Assembly (NCBI RefSeq): GCF_001028665.1
Contig: NZ_CP011504.1
Span: 496,001-560,000 of the forward strand
Source of the DNA: Burkholderia pyrrocinia
GTDB lineage: Bacteria > Pseudomonadota > Gammaproteobacteria > Burkholderiales > Burkholderiaceae
Reading direction: 5' to 3'
DNA length: 64,000 bases
In this document: positions 8,383-16,918 of the stretch, piece after piece
Layout: the number at the start of each line of letters is the position of its first letter
Position numbering within the stretch: position 1 is the stretch's first letter
Made by a program: the position numbers and the translations under genes
The notes under the pieces: generated by a model
The model's input: only the letters and a program-made list of their open reading frames with translations
Databases searched by the model: none
Told to the model about the DNA's origin: nothing

Positions 8383-8785
8383 TGCGCTGGCTTCCAAAAA
8401 ATTGCGTATCCATGGACCAAAGCAAAAATGCGATGGCTGATTTCGGGAATCATCGTGTCATTGGAAGGTGCTTGCCTGTCTGGCGTGCGAAACCGCCGAA
8501 GGGGTGCACGGAGATTCAGTGGCCCGGCTCGGCATTTTTTTCCTGGTCGATGCAATTGCAAGCAGTCCGACAGGTTCCAGACAGCGTGCCTTAACGGATA
8601 GTACTATGCATGGCCACCCCAACAACCCGGTGCAAAAGCAGGCCGAACGCGATGCCGATGCCTCGCGACACGCAAATGCCACACAATGCGCAAGTGCGTG
8701 TAGATTAGAACGTCGTTGCGACCTGCCACCGTGTCTTCGAATCGGTCGCCATCCGAGTCAGTCATGAAGTTGCACTGGAGCCGGC
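8383..8785. other. 403-base gap between divergent genes
   Basis: The gap separates the halogenase-like gene (minus) from the His-rich hypothetical gene (plus), so promoters for both should lie here. It is visibly less GC-rich than its neighbours. A reading of about 99 codons exists (from 8468, plus) but lacks a ribosome site and a protein-like composition, so it is not called. I see no convincing operator or repeat. Confidence 0.5.
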
Positions 8786-9244
8786 ATGAACACGAAGCAC
8801 AGCAAGAAAGGGCATCTGGAAGCCGCGGCGTCGCACCACGAGCAGGCCGCGCGATATCACCGCGAGGCATCGCGGCATTTCGAGGACGGCAAGGACTTCG
8901 CCCACGCCGCACATCAGGCGATGATGGCTCACGGTCACACGTTGCATGCGATCGATCAGGCACACGACGCCGGCGCGCACGGTGCCAATACGCCGTCAAC
9001 AACACCATCATCGACCGGCTCGGCCGCAAGTGCCGCGGACGTGGCCAAACTTCATGCGGCGGCCGTCGAACTTCACACGCAAGCGGCGCAGCATATGCGC
9101 CACGCCGTCAAGCTCTTCGAGCAGGATCGAAGCGCCGCCACCCACGACGCACAGCTGGCGCTCGCCCTTGCGCTGCGCGCCTTGTCCCATGGCAACGAAG
9201 CAGCCAGACTATTCGTCAAGCTCGCTGCCAGTGGTGCTGCGTGA
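8786..9244 (+). CDS. His/Ala-rich helical hypothetical protein
   Basis: A 152-residue, probably all-helical cytoplasmic protein. Two related halves are visible: residues 9-60 (HLEAAASHHEQAARYHREASRHF) and about 85-140 (VAKLHAAAVELHTQAAQHMRHAVKLF). Both have the spacing A-x2-H-x3-A-x2-H/Y-x3-A expected of amphipathic helices. A Ser/Thr/Pro-rich linker joins them. The many His residues could bind metal, but no specific motif is present. There is no signal peptide. A GGAGCCGG stretch precedes the start. Not recognised as a named family. Confidence 0.65.
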   Translation: MNTKHSKKGHLEAAASHHEQAARYHREASRHFEDGKDFAHAAHQAMMAHGHTLHAIDQAHDAGAHGANTPSTTPSSTGSAASAADVAKLHAAAVELHTQAAQHMRHAVKLFEQDRSAATHDAQLALALALRALSHGNEAARLFVKLAASGAA

Positions 9245-9407
9245 ATCGAGGCTAGTCACCTCTGGTTTGGCGGGGTATTCGGCGGGATGAGGCACCCGTT
9301 TGCGCATGCAGCACAGCACCGGCATGTCGCGCGGACGCACGGTCGTGGGCCTCCCGTACCGATCCGCGCATGGCCAGGTATCGCGCAAGCCAGCGTGCCG
9401 CTCGCGA

Positions 9408-9791
9408 CTAGGCTGTTCGTTCCAGCAGTTCCGTTGCGAAAGACTTCGCATGCGCGACGGCCTCTTGCGCGTCCGGGAACACGCCGAGCTGCTCCCAGTG
9501 CTCTTCGGCCGCGTACGTTCCTTTCACGCCGAGTGCCCGCTGAACGCGCAATTGCGCTGCGTATCTGCCGTCCTCCAATGGTCGGGCCGTGGCGATGACC
9601 TTGTGCGGAAGATTCGGCCTTTCCGGCTGAACCAGCTCGACAGGACCGCCAGGTACACCGATATCCTTCAACTCGTTCCTCGCATTGCAGTCGGGGCAGT
9701 AGAAGCACCACCCGTCGTCCTCTTGCCTGGACCTGACCTGCCCGCGAGCCAGTACGGCACGACATTCAACGTTTTCGCAGATGAACGGCAT
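9408..9791 (-). CDS. small zinc-ribbon-like hypothetical protein
   Basis: A 127-residue soluble protein. The N-terminal 40 residues carry two Cys pairs, C5/C10 (ICENVEC) and C29-x5-C35 region with WCFYCPDCN, consistent with a zinc ribbon. The C-terminal half (residues 60-125) contains a YAAQLRVQRALG strand and a helix DAQEAVAHAKSFATELL, resembling DUF6566 or HicB-like half domains, but I do not recognise it confidently. It stands alone between convergent and same-strand neighbours. Confidence 0.6.
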   Translation of the reverse strand: MPFICENVECRAVLARGQVRSRQEDDGWCFYCPDCNARNELKDIGVPGGPVELVQPERPNLPHKVIATARPLEDGRYAAQLRVQRALGVKGTYAAEEHWEQLGVFPDAQEAVAHAKSFATELLERTA

Positions 9792-9921
9792 AGCAGTCTC
9801 CGGAGTTGTTTGAGAGAAATCCTAGCATGTCCGCCGCCGGCCAACCATCGGCATTGTTGCGTTGCCCGGGGCTGACGAAATCCTCACACGCGGACCGCCG
9901 TCGGCGCAGCGATCGATCGGA

Positions 9922-11394
9922 TCAGTAGTGACTCCGCCCCCACAGCGTCACCGGCTCGTCGAGCAGATGACGCAACCCGCTGCGTTCGATCATGACTTCC
10001 GCGACTTCGTTCACGCGCTCGAGAATCGCATTCTCATCGACCGACAACACCTTCCGATCGTCCATCAACACGCGCCCGCCGACCATCGTCATGCACACAT
10101 CGGCCGCGTTCGCGAAGCACGTCACGCGATACACAGGCATGTTCATCGGCATCATGTGCGGCCGGAACAGGTCGACGAGGATGATGTCGGCGAGCTTGCC
10201 GGCTTCGAGCGAACCGACTTCGCGATCGATCGACAGCGCTTTCGCCCCATCGATCGTCACCATCTCCAGCACCTTGCCGTGCGGCAGCACGTCCGGGTCG
10301 CGGAAATGCCGGCGGTGGTAGTGCATGCACTGCCACATGTGGCGGAACATGTCGTAGCCGCGATCGGGCGCCGCGCCGTCCGACGCGATCGCCACCGTCA
10401 CGCCCGCATCGATCAGCTCGGGCACCGGGCAGCGCCCGATGATCGACATGATCGCGCTCGGGTTGTGGACGATCGCGGTGCCGGTTTCCACGCACGCCGC
10501 GATGTCGTCGTCGGTCAGGTCGATGCTGTGCGACATGAACGACGTCGGGCCGAGCAGCCCGAGCTCGCGATGCGCGAACGCGAGCGTGCCCGCGCGATGG
10601 CCGTCCTGCGTGAACGTCAGCCCGCGCTCGCGTGCAAGCGCGCCGTAGCACGCGGCCTGGTCGCGGAAGTCGCGCTCATACTGCGCGAGTTCCGGGTCGT
10701 GCTCGGGGCCGTATACGGGCAGCGTGAGCGCGATCCTGATCCGGCCGTCGGCGTCGCCGTGGCACGCGTCGACGATGTTCTCGCACACGTCGTACATCGT
10801 GTCGAAATCGATGTCGCGCGTGTCGCTGCCGTCCGGCGTATGGCGCGTGTAAGCACGCGGCGCGGGCGGACGCGACGGGCCGACCGCGACGATCGAGCGC
10901 GTGCCGGTGCGCACGACCGCGTCGCAATGGCGCCGCGCGTAGACCGGATCGTCGACGCGCATGATCGAGTTGCCGCCGCCGAGCAGCGACACGCCCGTCG
11001 TCACGCCGGCCTTCAGCCGTTCGAGCGCGGCGAGATGCGATTCGGTTTCCCAGAATGCCTCGTCCGACGCGCGCGTGTAGATTGTCTCGGCTGCGGCCGA
11101 CCATGCATCGCCGTCCGCGCCGCCGATCGTGCGCAGCATCGCGTGGCCCGCATGCGCGTGCGCATCGATCAGGCCCGGCAGCACGGCCTTGCGGCGCGCG
11201 TCGATCGTACGCGTGGCGCGGTAGCGTGCCTGCAACTCGTCGGTGCCGCCGACTGCGACGATGCGATCGTCCTTCACGGCAACCGCGCCGTTGTCGATCA
11301 CGCGCCGCTGCGGGTCCATCGTGATCACGCAGCCGTTCGCGATCAGGATGTCGATCGCTTCGCGCGGGTCTTCGCGTTTATCCTCGGTAGTCAT
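9922..11394 (-). CDS. amidohydrolase-family deaminase/chlorohydrolase-like enzyme
   Basis: A 490-residue TIM-barrel metal-dependent hydrolase of the TrzA/AtzA, cytosine-deaminase and 8-oxoguanine-deaminase group. It shows the small beta domain (ILIANGCVITMD), H79-x-H81 in LIDAHAHAGH, a middle FTQDGHRAG with the third-ligand type His, VHNPSAIMS, and the catalytic Asp in VAIASDGAAPDRG. The ATG was chosen for length and context; an in-frame extension of 44 codons has a basic, unconserved composition. It is the last gene of a minus-strand group with a sodium symporter, which probably imports its substrate. The substrate is not deducible; a purine, pyrimidine or guanidine-like compound is likely. 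Confidence 0.85.
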   Translation of the reverse strand: MTTEDKREDPREAIDILIANGCVITMDPQRRVIDNGAVAVKDDRIVAVGGTDELQARYRATRTIDARRKAVLPGLIDAHAHAGHAMLRTIGGADGDAWSAAAETIYTRASDEAFWETESHLAALERLKAGVTTGVSLLGGGNSIMRVDDPVYARRHCDAVVRTGTRSIVAVGPSRPPAPRAYTRHTPDGSDTRDIDFDTMYDVCENIVDACHGDADGRIRIALTLPVYGPEHDPELAQYERDFRDQAACYGALARERGLTFTQDGHRAGTLAFAHRELGLLGPTSFMSHSIDLTDDDIAACVETGTAIVHNPSAIMSIIGRCPVPELIDAGVTVAIASDGAAPDRGYDMFRHMWQCMHYHRRHFRDPDVLPHGKVLEMVTIDGAKALSIDREVGSLEAGKLADIILVDLFRPHMMPMNMPVYRVTCFANAADVCMTMVGGRVLMDDRKVLSVDENAILERVNEVAEVMIERSGLRHLLDEPVTLWGRSHY

Positions 11395-11497
11395 CGCGTA
11401 TTGTCCTGTATTGGTTCGGATTGTTCGGGGTGCCATCGAACGGCAAAGCCGCCGGGCAACTACCCAGCGGCCTGACCTCAAAATGGCGAAGCAAAGG

Positions 11498-12976
11498 TCA
11501 CGCGGAACCGACCGGCGCCGCGACACGGGCCTTCAGCTTGCGCTGCACCGTGCTGATCGCGATGAATACCACCGCGTTCACCGCGAGCGCGACGAGCCCG
11601 GGGTTGATCGACGTCAGCGTGCTCGACGCGCCGGGGAACAGCGAAACGAGCGTCACGCCATAGTAGTTCGTCATCGCGATCACGATCGCGCCGGCGACGA
11701 TGCCAGCGAACGCGCCTTCGCGCGTGCCGAACGGCCGCTTCAGGAAGCTCGATGCGAGCATCGGCACGAGCTGCGTGAGCAGGCTCGACGAGAAGATCGC
11801 GAGCGTGACGAAGGTCGCGCCCCCGCGCAGCACGAAGTACACGACCACCAGCGTGAAGATCGGCAGCGCGATCCGCGCGACGCGCGTCACCTCGCGGTCC
11901 GTCGCATTCGGCGCGAAGCCTTCGCGGTAGATGTTGCGCGCGATCGTCGTCGACGCGTTCAGCATGATCAGCGAGCCCGGCACCAGCGCGGTCAGCAGGC
12001 CCGTGCCGCCGACGATGCCGACGAACCACGCGGGGAACGTCTGCTTCACGAGGCGCAGCAGCGCGAGATCGGTCTGCGCGCCTTCGAGCCCGTGCACGGT
12101 CATCACGGCCGCGAAACCGACGAGGAACAGGAACGCGATCAGCACCTGGTACAGCGGCATCAGGATCACGTTGCGGCGCAGCGCGCGCTCGTCCTTCGCG
12201 ACGTAGATCGCGGTGAAGCCGTGCGGATACAGGTAGTAGCCGAGCGACGTGAGCAGGATCGTCGAGTTGTACCAACTGAGGTTGAAGCCGTGCTCGGGCA
12301 TGCGCAGCAGTTCGGGATGCGCGGCGTCGATCCTCGCGAACATCTCGCCGAGGCCGCCGTAGTAATGCATCGGCAGGTACAGGCCGAGGAAGATCGCGAT
12401 CGCGAGGATCAGCACGTCCTTGAAGATCGCGATGCTCGCCGAACCGTGGATGCCCGACACGACCATGTACACGACCATCAGCGTCGCGGCGATCCAGATC
12501 GCGGCGGCCTGCGGTATCAGCCCGTACGACATCTCCGACACGATCACGCCGAGCCCGCGCAACTGGATCATCAGCAGCGACACCATCGCGAACACCGCGA
12601 CGACGGACACCAGCACACCGATCGCACGGCTGTCGTACTTCGACGCGAAGTAATCGGCGAACGACACGAGGCCGTGTTCCTTCGCGTAACGCCAGATCGC
12701 CGGCAGCATCCAGTAGCCGATCACGAACGCGAGGCAGCCGTACGACAGGATGTAGAACGCCGGCACGCCCTTGCTGTAGGTCCAGCCGCTCGCGCCGAGG
12801 AACGAGAACGTCGAGAACGCCTCGCCGGCCATCAGCAGGAACGTGAGCAGCGAGCCGAAGCCGCGCCCGCCGACCGCCCACTGTTCGAGCGTGAGCTTGC
12901 GGCCGCGGCGCGCCATCACGCCGATCGCGAGCGCGAACACGGCGAACGCCGCGATGATGACGATCGAAGCGTTCAT
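11498..12976 (-). CDS. sodium:solute symporter (SSS family)
   Basis: A 492-residue inner-membrane symporter with about 13 hydrophobic segments. Family landmarks are GGRGFGSLLTFLLMAGEAFS, GASGWTYSKG near the N-terminus and GLLTALVPGSLIMLNASTT in the Na+-site helix 8 region. Its start overlaps the stop of the DUF3311 gene (ATGA), so the two are translationally coupled, as is usual for this pair. The amidohydrolase follows 103 bases downstream on the same strand, suggesting import of that enzyme's substrate. Confidence 0.9.
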   Translation of the reverse strand: MNASIVIIAAFAVFALAIGVMARRGRKLTLEQWAVGGRGFGSLLTFLLMAGEAFSTFSFLGASGWTYSKGVPAFYILSYGCLAFVIGYWMLPAIWRYAKEHGLVSFADYFASKYDSRAIGVLVSVVAVFAMVSLLMIQLRGLGVIVSEMSYGLIPQAAAIWIAATLMVVYMVVSGIHGSASIAIFKDVLILAIAIFLGLYLPMHYYGGLGEMFARIDAAHPELLRMPEHGFNLSWYNSTILLTSLGYYLYPHGFTAIYVAKDERALRRNVILMPLYQVLIAFLFLVGFAAVMTVHGLEGAQTDLALLRLVKQTFPAWFVGIVGGTGLLTALVPGSLIMLNASTTIARNIYREGFAPNATDREVTRVARIALPIFTLVVVYFVLRGGATFVTLAIFSSSLLTQLVPMLASSFLKRPFGTREGAFAGIVAGAIVIAMTNYYGVTLVSLFPGASSTLTSINPGLVALAVNAVVFIAISTVQRKLKARVAAPVGSA

Positions 12977-13185
12977 CGCGCGTCTCCCGGGCGGCTGTCG
13001 CGGGCCGCGTCGCGCTCGTCGAGATGGAACAGGATCGCGAGGATCGCAGCCGTCGCCGCCATCCAGAACAGGTTCCATACGAGCAGGAACGGCAGCCCGA
13101 ACAGCAGCGGCCGCCCCTCGGCGAGCGAGCCGCCCGCAACCATCCCGACGAACGGCAACGCTGCCAGCAACAGTTTGAATTTCAT
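12973..13185 (-). CDS. DUF3311 small membrane partner of the symporter
   Basis: A 70-residue protein with two hydrophobic helices (about residues 5-20 and 28-52) and a charged tail HLDERDAARDSR. DUF3311 proteins are encoded immediately before SSS symporters and probably act as small accessory subunits. The stop overlaps the symporter start by four bases. GGAGGAGACACTC precedes the ATG. Confidence 0.85.
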   Translation of the reverse strand: MKFKLLLAALPFVGMVAGGSLAEGRPLLFGLPFLLVWNLFWMAATAAILAILFHLDERDAARDSRPGDAR

Positions 13186-13224
13186 GAGTGTCTCCTCCGG
13201 AAGACGCGCGAGCGCGTCAGAACA

Positions 13225-14343
13225 TCAGAACTTCTGGCGGATGCCGACCACCACCGCCACTTGCGACGTCGTCGACGACGGGCTGTCGGTGCCGTCGATC
13301 CACGCGTGCCCGACCGACGACGACGCCTTCTGGTAGAAGCCGTTCACATACACGTCGGTGCGCTTGGACAGCAGGTACTGCACGCCGGCCGACACCTGCT
13401 GGTAGTGGCCGCTGTCGCCGCCGCGCGCGACCTTCGTATAGGTGTAGCCGGCCGCGGCCATCAGCGCGGGCGTCACCAGGTAGCGCAGGCTGCCTTCGTA
13501 GTTGTTGAAGCGCAGCGCGCCGCCCGTCGCCTGCCCGAAGTTCGAGCCCGTGTACAACAGGCCGAGCGTCGCCGCGCCGATCGCATAGCTGCCGCCCGCG
13601 CCCCAGATCTGCTGGCGCACCGCGCTCGACAGGCCCGCGCCGAACACCGACGCCGACGACGGGTAGTAGTTGTCCGAATCAACTGCGCCAGTCGCACTGC
13701 TCGCAGGATGATTCACGCGCGCATACGCGGCGCCCGCATTGAGCGGCCCGTTCGCATACGTGACGCCCGCGCTCCAGCTGTTGTCGTTCGCGAAGCCCGT
13801 CGAGTTCGAGAAGCCGTACACCAGGTTCGCCTGCAGGCCGGCGACAGTCGGCGACACGTACTTGACCGCGTTGTTGAGACGGAACGTGTTGTTGATGTCG
13901 TCGTTGTCGAACGGGTGCGTCGAGTTCTGCGCGAGGAAGCTGCTCATCTGCAGCGAGCCGAGGATGTCCTGCGTCGAGTTGTACTGGCGGCCGAGCGTCA
14001 CCGCGCCCCAGTTCGCGCCGCTCAGGCCGACCCATGCCGAACGCCCGAACATCCGGCCGCCCTGCCCGAGCGCACCGTTCGCGACGTTGAAGCCGTTCTC
14101 GAGCCGGAAGTTCGCCTTCAGGCCGCCGCCGAGATCCTCGGTACCGATCAAGCCCCAGCGCGGGCCCGATTCGTTGCCGCCCGTGAACTGCCACAGCGAA
14201 TGGCCCTTCGCGTTGTTCGTGTAGGTCACGCCCGCGTCGACGATCCCGTACAGCGTCACCGTCGACTGCGCATGCGCGGCGCCTGCGAACAGCATCGCGA
14301 TCGCGGCGCCCACGGCTGCGGCGCCCGTCTTCCCATCCTTCAT
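13225..14343 (-). CDS. OmpC-like general porin (Burkholderia type)
   Basis: A 372-residue outer-membrane porin. The signal peptide ends at AHA-Q, followed by STVTLYGIVDAGVTY, the standard first strand of the Gram-negative porin_4 family. Other landmarks are SRWGL-type GPRWGLIGTEDLGGG, FGRSAWVGLSG and the final VAVVVGIRQKF with the C-terminal aromatic needed for BAM recognition. Start alternatives at 14349 and 14352 add two or three residues. It lies upstream of the DUF3311/symporter genes, separated by 39 bases, and probably forms the outer-membrane step for the same substrate. Confidence 0.9.
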   Translation of the reverse strand: MKDGKTGAAAVGAAIAMLFAGAAHAQSTVTLYGIVDAGVTYTNNAKGHSLWQFTGGNESGPRWGLIGTEDLGGGLKANFRLENGFNVANGALGQGGRMFGRSAWVGLSGANWGAVTLGRQYNSTQDILGSLQMSSFLAQNSTHPFDNDDINNTFRLNNAVKYVSPTVAGLQANLVYGFSNSTGFANDNSWSAGVTYANGPLNAGAAYARVNHPASSATGAVDSDNYYPSSASVFGAGLSSAVRQQIWGAGGSYAIGAATLGLLYTGSNFGQATGGALRFNNYEGSLRYLVTPALMAAAGYTYTKVARGGDSGHYQQVSAGVQYLLSKRTDVYVNGFYQKASSSVGHAWIDGTDSPSSTTSQVAVVVGIRQKF

Positions 14344-14486
14344 TTGCATCATCTCCGTCGTCTCCGCTCCAAACCTGCTCATCGATGTTGTGTTGTGTTT
14401 TGTCGGTCGTGCCCATGCGTCCCGATCGGGTTGTATAGACAGTCGCTGGATGGTATCCAGCCGCAATCACATCAAGAAATGAAATG

Positions 14487-14507
14487 TTCAACTGGCCGGC
14501 AGTTGAA
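14487..14507. promoter_or_regulatory. perfect 8-5-8 inverted repeat upstream of the porin
   Basis: TTCAACTG (14487-14494) and CAGTTGAA (14500-14507) are perfect inverted arms across GCCGG, about 140 bases before the porin start. The core GTTCAAC is shared with the palindromes upstream of the ABC operon, so it is a candidate operator for the neighbouring IclR regulator. A short hairpin function cannot be excluded. Confidence 0.45.
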
Positions 14508-14522
14508 AATCGAATGGAGGGG

Positions 14523-14546
14523 AAAAACGCGGGGCAGGTGCGCCCC
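14523..14546 (-). terminator. probable intrinsic terminator of the iclR gene
   Basis: Read on the minus strand, GGGGC-GCACCT-GCCCC is followed after three bases by TTTTT, about 100 bases after the iclR stop. It would separate iclR from the porin gene downstream. The stem is short. Confidence 0.5.
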
Positions 14547-14650
14547 TGCAAGAGAAACGAAAGCGCGCAGGTCCGCCGGACGCGGCGCACTTTGATCGGA
14601 CGTGAATGGCTTGCGTAAGCAAGCTGACGAAACGGCGACGCTCGACGCGC

Positions 14651-15541
14651 CTATGCGGTTTTCCCGGATAGCCCGTGCATCGGCCGCCGCAATGCGGCGT
14701 CGAACGGGTTGGTGCGCGGCCCGATCGCGTCGGCCTGGCGCCGCAGCAGTTCGACGACCATCGGCATCCGGTCGTCGCCGAGACGCGACGCGAGCGTGCC
14801 GACGCTCAGCGCGCCGACCGGGTAACCGGTGCGATCGAGGATCGGCACCGCGACGCCGGCCATCCCGTCGAGCACGCCGCTGTTGCGGCCCGCGTAGCCG
14901 AGCTGCCGCACGCGTTCGATCTCGGTGCGCAGGTACACCTCGTCGAGCACGCCGTAGCCGCGGATGCGCGGCACGTTGAAGCGGATCACTTCCTCGCGTT
15001 CGGCTTCGGGCAGGAACGCGAGGATCGCGAGGCTGCCCTGCCCGACGCCGAGCGCGATGCGCCCGCCGATGTCGCCGGTAAACGAGCGGATCGGGAACGG
15101 CCCTTCGCACAGGTCGAGACACACCGCGTCGAAGCCGCTCTTCACGAGCAGGAAGATCGTCTCGCCGAGGCTCGCGCACAGCCGCAGCAGCGCGGGGCGG
15201 CACAGCGTGCGCATGCTGCTCGGGTTGCCGGCCAGCGCGGCGAGCGCGAAGAAATCGACGCTCAGCCGGTACAGCTTCGACTGCTCGTCCTGCTCGACCA
15301 TCCCTTCGGCGATCAGCGATTGCAGGATCCGGTGCGCGGTGCCCTGCGTGAGGCCGACGGCCTTCGCGAGATGCGTGACGCGCACGCCGTCCTGCTGCAT
15401 GCCGGCCAGCGCGCGCAGGATCGCGAACGCGCGCTGCAGCATGCCGGTGCCCGGTGCGCCGGCCGGTTCGGCTTCGTCGTCGGCGCCCGGTGCGCGCGCG
15501 GCGGGCGTGCCGGGCATTCCGGACGAAAGGGGTTCCTGCAT
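14651..15541 (-). CDS. IclR-family transcriptional regulator
   Basis: A 296-residue regulator. After a disordered tail of about 33 residues there is a winged helix-turn-helix (about residues 34-95: LQRAFAILRALAGM, VTHLAKAVGLTQGTAHRILQSL), then the IclR effector domain with GFDAVCLDLCEG, GRIALGVGQGSLAILAFLP and PILDRTGYPVGALSVG. GAGGAG seven bases upstream supports the start. It is divergent from the ABC operon and heads the porin/symporter/amidohydrolase side, so it probably controls both sides. Operator-like palindromes lie in the shared promoter region. Confidence 0.9.
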   Translation of the reverse strand: MQEPLSSGMPGTPAARAPGADDEAEPAGAPGTGMLQRAFAILRALAGMQQDGVRVTHLAKAVGLTQGTAHRILQSLIAEGMVEQDEQSKLYRLSVDFFALAALAGNPSSMRTLCRPALLRLCASLGETIFLLVKSGFDAVCLDLCEGPFPIRSFTGDIGGRIALGVGQGSLAILAFLPEAEREEVIRFNVPRIRGYGVLDEVYLRTEIERVRQLGYAGRNSGVLDGMAGVAVPILDRTGYPVGALSVGTLASRLGDDRMPMVVELLRRQADAIGPRTNPFDAALRRPMHGLSGKTA

Positions 15542-15560
15542 GCCGGCTCTCCTCGATGAT

Positions 15561-15574
15561 TTCATTGAACGGAA
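15561..15574. promoter_or_regulatory. IclR operator-like site A
   Basis: TTCATTGAACGGAA; its reverse complement TTCCGTTCAATGAA is close to the perfect palindrome at 15705-15719. It lies 20 bases upstream of the iclR start codon, a position suited to autoregulation. Confidence 0.5.
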
Positions 15575-15704
15575 TACGGTAGCCGCCATTGTCGTCCGGC
15601 CGAAATTCCACGGGCATCCGGGTGTGCACGGGATTGACGCGTGCATTTCTCGGCCCGGTCACCCTTCACCCATCGGAACGATTTGCGCGCGATACACCAA
15701 TCCG

Positions 15705-15719
15705 TTCCGTTCAACGGAA
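15705..15719. promoter_or_regulatory. IclR operator-like site B, perfect palindrome
   Basis: TTCCGTTCAACGGAA is a perfect 7-1-7 palindrome in the iclR/ABC-operon intergenic region, about 117 bases before the ATPase gene. IclR-family dimers bind short palindromes of this size. Confidence 0.6.
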
Positions 15720-15735
15720 TTTTTCTGAAATTCAT

Positions 15736-15750
15736 CCCGTTCAGCAGAAT
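15736..15750. promoter_or_regulatory. IclR operator-like site C, degenerate
   Basis: CCCGTTCAGCAGAAT resembles site B (CCGTTCAACGGAA) with two or three changes and lies about 30 bases from it, roughly three helical turns. It is a candidate for cooperative binding. Confidence 0.4.
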
Positions 15751-15835
15751 TCGAAATTGACGCTCCGAAATATGGCTGGCTAGAGTCCGCGTCATTGGCG
15801 CACCGGCTACGCGGTGTGCGAACCCGGAGCTCCTC

Positions 15836-16918
15836 ATGTCGTTTCTCACGCTTACGGATCTGACGAAAACCTTCGGCGAGCTCACCGCCGTCGCCGACGT
15901 CAACCTGTCGGTCGAACAAGGCGAATTCGTGTCGCTGCTCGGGCCGTCGGGCTGCGGCAAGACCACCACGCTGCAGATGATCGCCGGCTTCGTCGACGTC
16001 ACGCGTGGCCGCATCGCGCTCGACGGGCAGGACATCACGCACCTGAAGCCGAACCGCCGCGGGCTCGGCATCGTGTTCCAGAGTTATGCGCTGTTTCCGC
16101 ACATGAGCGTCGCGGAAAACGTCGGCTTCGGCCTCGACATGCGCGGCGTCGACAAGGCCGAGCGCGCGGAACGCATCCGCGCGGCGCTCGCGCTCGTGCG
16201 CCTCGATACGCTCGCGCACCGCTTTCCGCGCGAGCTGTCGGGCGGCCAGCGGCAGCGCGTCGCGATCGCGCGCGCGGTCGTGATCGAGCCGCCGGTGCTG
16301 CTGCTCGACGAACCGATGTCGAACCTCGACGCGAAGCTGCGCGAGGACATGCAGTTCGAACTGCGCGCGATCCAGCGCAAGATCGGCACGACGACGATCA
16401 TGGTCACGCACGATCAATCGGAAGCGCTGTCGATCAGCGATCGCGTGGTCGTGATGGAAGCCGGCCGCGTCACGCAGATCGACACGCCGTACCAGGCCTA
16501 CGAGCGCCCGGAAAACCGCTTCGTGTCGCAGTTCATCGGCAAGGCGAACCTGCTGCCGGGCACCGTCGTCGCGCACGACGGCGACGCGATCCGCATCGAC
16601 CTCGGTCACGATCTCGCCGAGACCGGGCGCACTGCGCACCTGCCGCCGCGCGAGCGCGACATGCGCGTCGGCGACGCGGTGTCGGTCTGCATCCGTCCCG
16701 AGAAGCTGCGGCTGTGCGCGCCCGATGCGGGCCGCTTCGCCGCGACCGTCACGAGCCGCTTCTTCCTCGGCAGCCAGTGGCTGTACCGCGTCGACAGCGC
16801 GCTCGGCGAAGTGCTCGTGTGCTGCCAGAACGAAGGCGCGGAGCCGCTCGCGGAAGGCGCGCCGGTCGGCATCGACTGGCACAGCGACGCGGTGCGCGTG
16901 ATGCGCCGGGAGGCCTGA
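15836..16918 (+). CDS. ABC transporter ATPase, PotA/FbpC type
   Basis: A 360-residue ATPase. Walker A GPSGCGKTT is at residues 36-44, a Q-loop is in FQSYALFPHMSV, the signature is LSGGQRQRVAIARA, Walker B is LLLLDEPMSNLD and the switch His is in MVTHDQSEA. A C-terminal TOBE-type regulatory domain (from about residue 280) includes VSVCIRPEKLRL. It is the first of seven coupled genes and energises the two permeases that follow. The polyamine/opine/spermidine branch is likely from the binding protein and permease types. Confidence 0.92.
   Translation: MSFLTLTDLTKTFGELTAVADVNLSVEQGEFVSLLGPSGCGKTTTLQMIAGFVDVTRGRIALDGQDITHLKPNRRGLGIVFQSYALFPHMSVAENVGFGLDMRGVDKAERAERIRAALALVRLDTLAHRFPRELSGGQRQRVAIARAVVIEPPVLLLDEPMSNLDAKLREDMQFELRAIQRKIGTTTIMVTHDQSEALSISDRVVVMEAGRVTQIDTPYQAYERPENRFVSQFIGKANLLPGTVVAHDGDAIRIDLGHDLAETGRTAHLPPRERDMRVGDAVSVCIRPEKLRLCAPDAGRFAATVTSRFFLGSQWLYRVDSALGEVLVCCQNEGAEPLAEGAPVGIDWHSDAVRVMRREA

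Noticed and set aside
8468..8767. 99-codon reading between the halogenase-like and His-rich genes
   Set aside because: No ribosome site and no coding-like composition.
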